Of a DNA stretch of 64,000 nucleotides, positions 62,885 through 64,000 are shown one piece after another. The stretch covers positions 32,013 through 96,012 of the forward strand of contig NZ_JAMAST010000007.1 of the NCBI RefSeq assembly GCF_023336505.1, read 5' to 3'. This stretch comes from Sporolactobacillus mangiferae (GTDB taxonomy: Bacteria; Bacillota; Bacilli; Bacillales; Sporolactobacillaceae). Made by a program: the position numbers and the translations under genes. Positions within the stretch are counted from its first letter, which is position 1. Every line of letters starts with the position of its first letter. The notes beneath the pieces are model-generated. The model saw only the letters and a program-made list of their open reading frames with translations. It made no database searches and was not told where the DNA came from.

Positions 62885-63628
62885 ATGATCAAACTCGTAT
62901 TGATCAGGCACGGTCAAAGTGCTTGGAACCTTGAAAATCGTTTTACCGGTTGGACAGATGTGGACCTTACAGAAAAAGGCGAGCAGGAAGCAACAGAAGC
63001 GGGAGAAATTCTTAAGAAAAACGGCTATACTTTTGATCTGGCCTATACTTCTGTATTAACTCGTGCTAACCATACACTCTGGAACGTACTTCACGCACTG
63101 AACCTGACCTGGATTCCTGTTGAACATTCATGGCGCCTGAATGAACGCCACTATGGTGCACTGCAGGGACTCAACAAAGCAAAAACGGCAGAAAAATATG
63201 GTGCTGAACAGGTACATATCTGGAGACGTTCCGCAGATGTTAAACCGCCAGCACTTGCAAAAGATGATGAGCGCTATCTTGCGCAATTAAAAGATCCAAG
63301 ATACGCGAACCTTCCTGAATCGGAACAGCCATTGACGGAAGATCTGCTGGATACGGTTGATCGCGTTCTTGTTTACTGGAATAATGAAATCGCCCCAAAA
63401 ATTAAAGAAGGCAGAAAAGTAATTATTGCCGCTCATGGCAATTCGCTGCGCGCACTCGTGAAACATTTGGACAACGTTGATGCAGACACAATCGTCGGAT
63501 TGAACATTCCGACTGGCACTCCGCTTGTTTATGAACTTGATGATAATCTCAAGCCACTCAACCGTTACTATTTAACTGCTGACGGCCCAAGCGACAAAGA
63601 AGTACTTCCTTCTGCAGAAACAAAATAA
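62885..63628 (+). CDS. gpmA: 2,3-bisphosphoglycerate-dependent phosphoglycerate mutase
   Basis: Glycolytic enzyme interconverting 3- and 2-phosphoglycerate, 247 residues. The phosphohistidine motif is [10 protein letters not shown] (His9), with [25 protein letters not shown] and the second catalytic His in [10 protein letters not shown]; the C-terminal lid (about 230-247) is present. Bacillus commonly uses a cofactor-independent enzyme; the dependent type is common in lactic acid bacteria. ATG follows GAGGAG at 12 bases. Confidence 0.95.
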   Translation: MIKLVLIRHGQSAWNLENRFTGWTDVDLTEKGEQEATEAGEILKKNGYTFDLAYTSVLTRANHTLWNVLHALNLTWIPVEHSWRLNERHYGALQGLNKAKTAEKYGAEQVHIWRRSADVKPPALAKDDERYLAQLKDPRYANLPESEQPLTEDLLDTVDRVLVYWNNEIAPKIKEGRKVIIAAHGNSLRALVKHLDNVDADTIVGLNIPTGTPLVYELDDNLKPLNRYYLTADGPSDKEVLPSAETK

Positions 63629-63642
63629 ACATTGTCCTGAAG

Positions 63643-63668
63643 AAACACTCCGATCGGAGTGTTTTTTT
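63643..63668 (+). terminator. Terminator of gpmA
   Basis: AAACACTCCGATCGGAGTGT closes on itself as a perfect inverted repeat (63643-63664) and is followed by T-rich sequence TTTTTTTA. Confidence 0.9.
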
Positions 63669-63735
63669 ATTATAAGAAAGTTTAAAATTCAGCGGATTAT
63701 CGTATAAGTGCAACGGCGGCAAGCGAGCAACTGAA
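63668..63735 (-). repeat. Dispersed intergenic repeat, copy A5 (partial)
   Basis: On the minus strand it reads CAGTTGCTCGCTTGCCGC (shared with 13360-13377), GCACTTATACGATAAT, CCGCTGAATTTTAAACTTTC, ending at the gpmA terminator. The GGCTT...AAGCC hairpin core is missing or replaced. Confidence 0.7.
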
Positions 63736-64000
63736 GCGCCGATTCAGTACCGTAAAAACACGAACCCATGACATGTGGCTGGAGATTGTGGACCGGGCAT
63801 GGCCGGTTTTTCTTAACAGGTAAAGATGATATCCAATCAGGCAATGGCTCAGCATCAAACTGAGGATGTGTGCTTTGCGGGACTCACGTACCATTGAAAC
63901 CCCTCAGATTCCTGTCTGCCCGCCGGAGCGCTCGCAGCGGTGCTGCAAACAACGGATACAGATTGACATTTATAGGTGAAGAAGGAACTTTCTCTAAGAT
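63736..64000. other. Gene-free window end
   Basis: No gene is supported. A short terminator-like ACCGG/CCGGT hairpin with TTTTTCTT (about 63793-63815) is seen. The rest is of mixed composition and probably belongs to a gene outside the window. Confidence 0.4.

Noticed and set aside
63697..63894. 65-codon minus-strand frame near the window end
   Set aside because: Overlaps the repeat copy, has no convincing ribosome site and no recognisable protein features.
1..64000. CRISPR array, rRNA or tRNA genes
   Set aside because: No regularly spaced identical repeats and no cloverleaf or rRNA sequence was recognised on reading; short tRNAs cannot be fully excluded without a covariance search.

Overview
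The window looks like the chromosome of a low-to-moderate G+C, endospore-forming member of the Bacilli. Evidence is the Bacillus-type block rluB-spmB-spmA-dacB, scpB-scpA, ribT, lysA, spoVA, sigF-spoIIAB-spoIIAA-dacF, pupG, xerD, yqzK, fur, spoIIM, plus strong GGAGG ribosome sites and frequent GTG/TTG starts. resABC are missing next to resDE, the riboflavin genes are missing next to ribT, and several spoVA genes are missing. This suggests a fermentative relative of Bacillus such as a Sporolactobacillaceae member; that placement is inference, not a database result.

Layout. 0-20.3 kb: almost entirely minus-strand core genes: the ResDE two-component system, a pseudouridine synthase, spore maturation and cortex genes, ScpAB, lysine synthesis, the spoVA channel operon, the sigma-F regulatory operon, DacF, purine phosphorylase, a XerD-like recombinase and Fur. 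Recognisable sigma-G, sigma-F, sigma-H/Spo0A and sigma-A promoter sites lie upstream of several of them. 20.3-27.2 kb: Nudix hydrolases, an MFS exporter, nicotinamidase, a CzcD-type metal exporter, a VOC protein, DeoD and an AI-2E permease. 27.2-33.7 kb: acoABC with a sigma-A promoter and a catabolite-response site, an SDR, and an AmtB transporter with a TnrA/GlnR-type box. 33.7-42.4 kb: rnz, DNA polymerase IV, a YqjE peptidase, a Prli42-like micropeptide, an HssR-like two-component system, and an aroA-aroC-aroQ operon.

42.58-45.93 kb is the accessory region. It is a 3.3 kb AT-rich integrative-element remnant between two 18-bp direct repeats, and the right repeat is the 3' end of bkdB. It carries a truncated tyrosine integrase, integrase-arm-like repeats, a two-gene operon for a secreted protein and a membrane-anchored protein, a broken IS1182-like transposase and a bacteriocin-immunity-like gene that appears frameshifted. 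To its right are lpdV-bkdAA-bkdAB-bkdB, an MscS channel, an HPr-like protein without the usual phosphorylation sites, a BmrCD-type ABC exporter pair, a 32-residue small gene with complete expression signals, a CtsR-controlled Hsp20, topoisomerase III, an SGNH hydrolase, a split ThrE exporter and gpmA.

A family of short intergenic repeats (at least seven copies: 13.4, 27.6, 39.5, 42.4, 44.9, 57.2 and 63.7 kb) recurs with its right end next to Rho-independent terminators in most cases. The main points for follow-up are this family, the bkdB island, the XerD catalytic substitutions and the unannotated 32-residue gene. I saw no rRNA, tRNA or CRISPR array.
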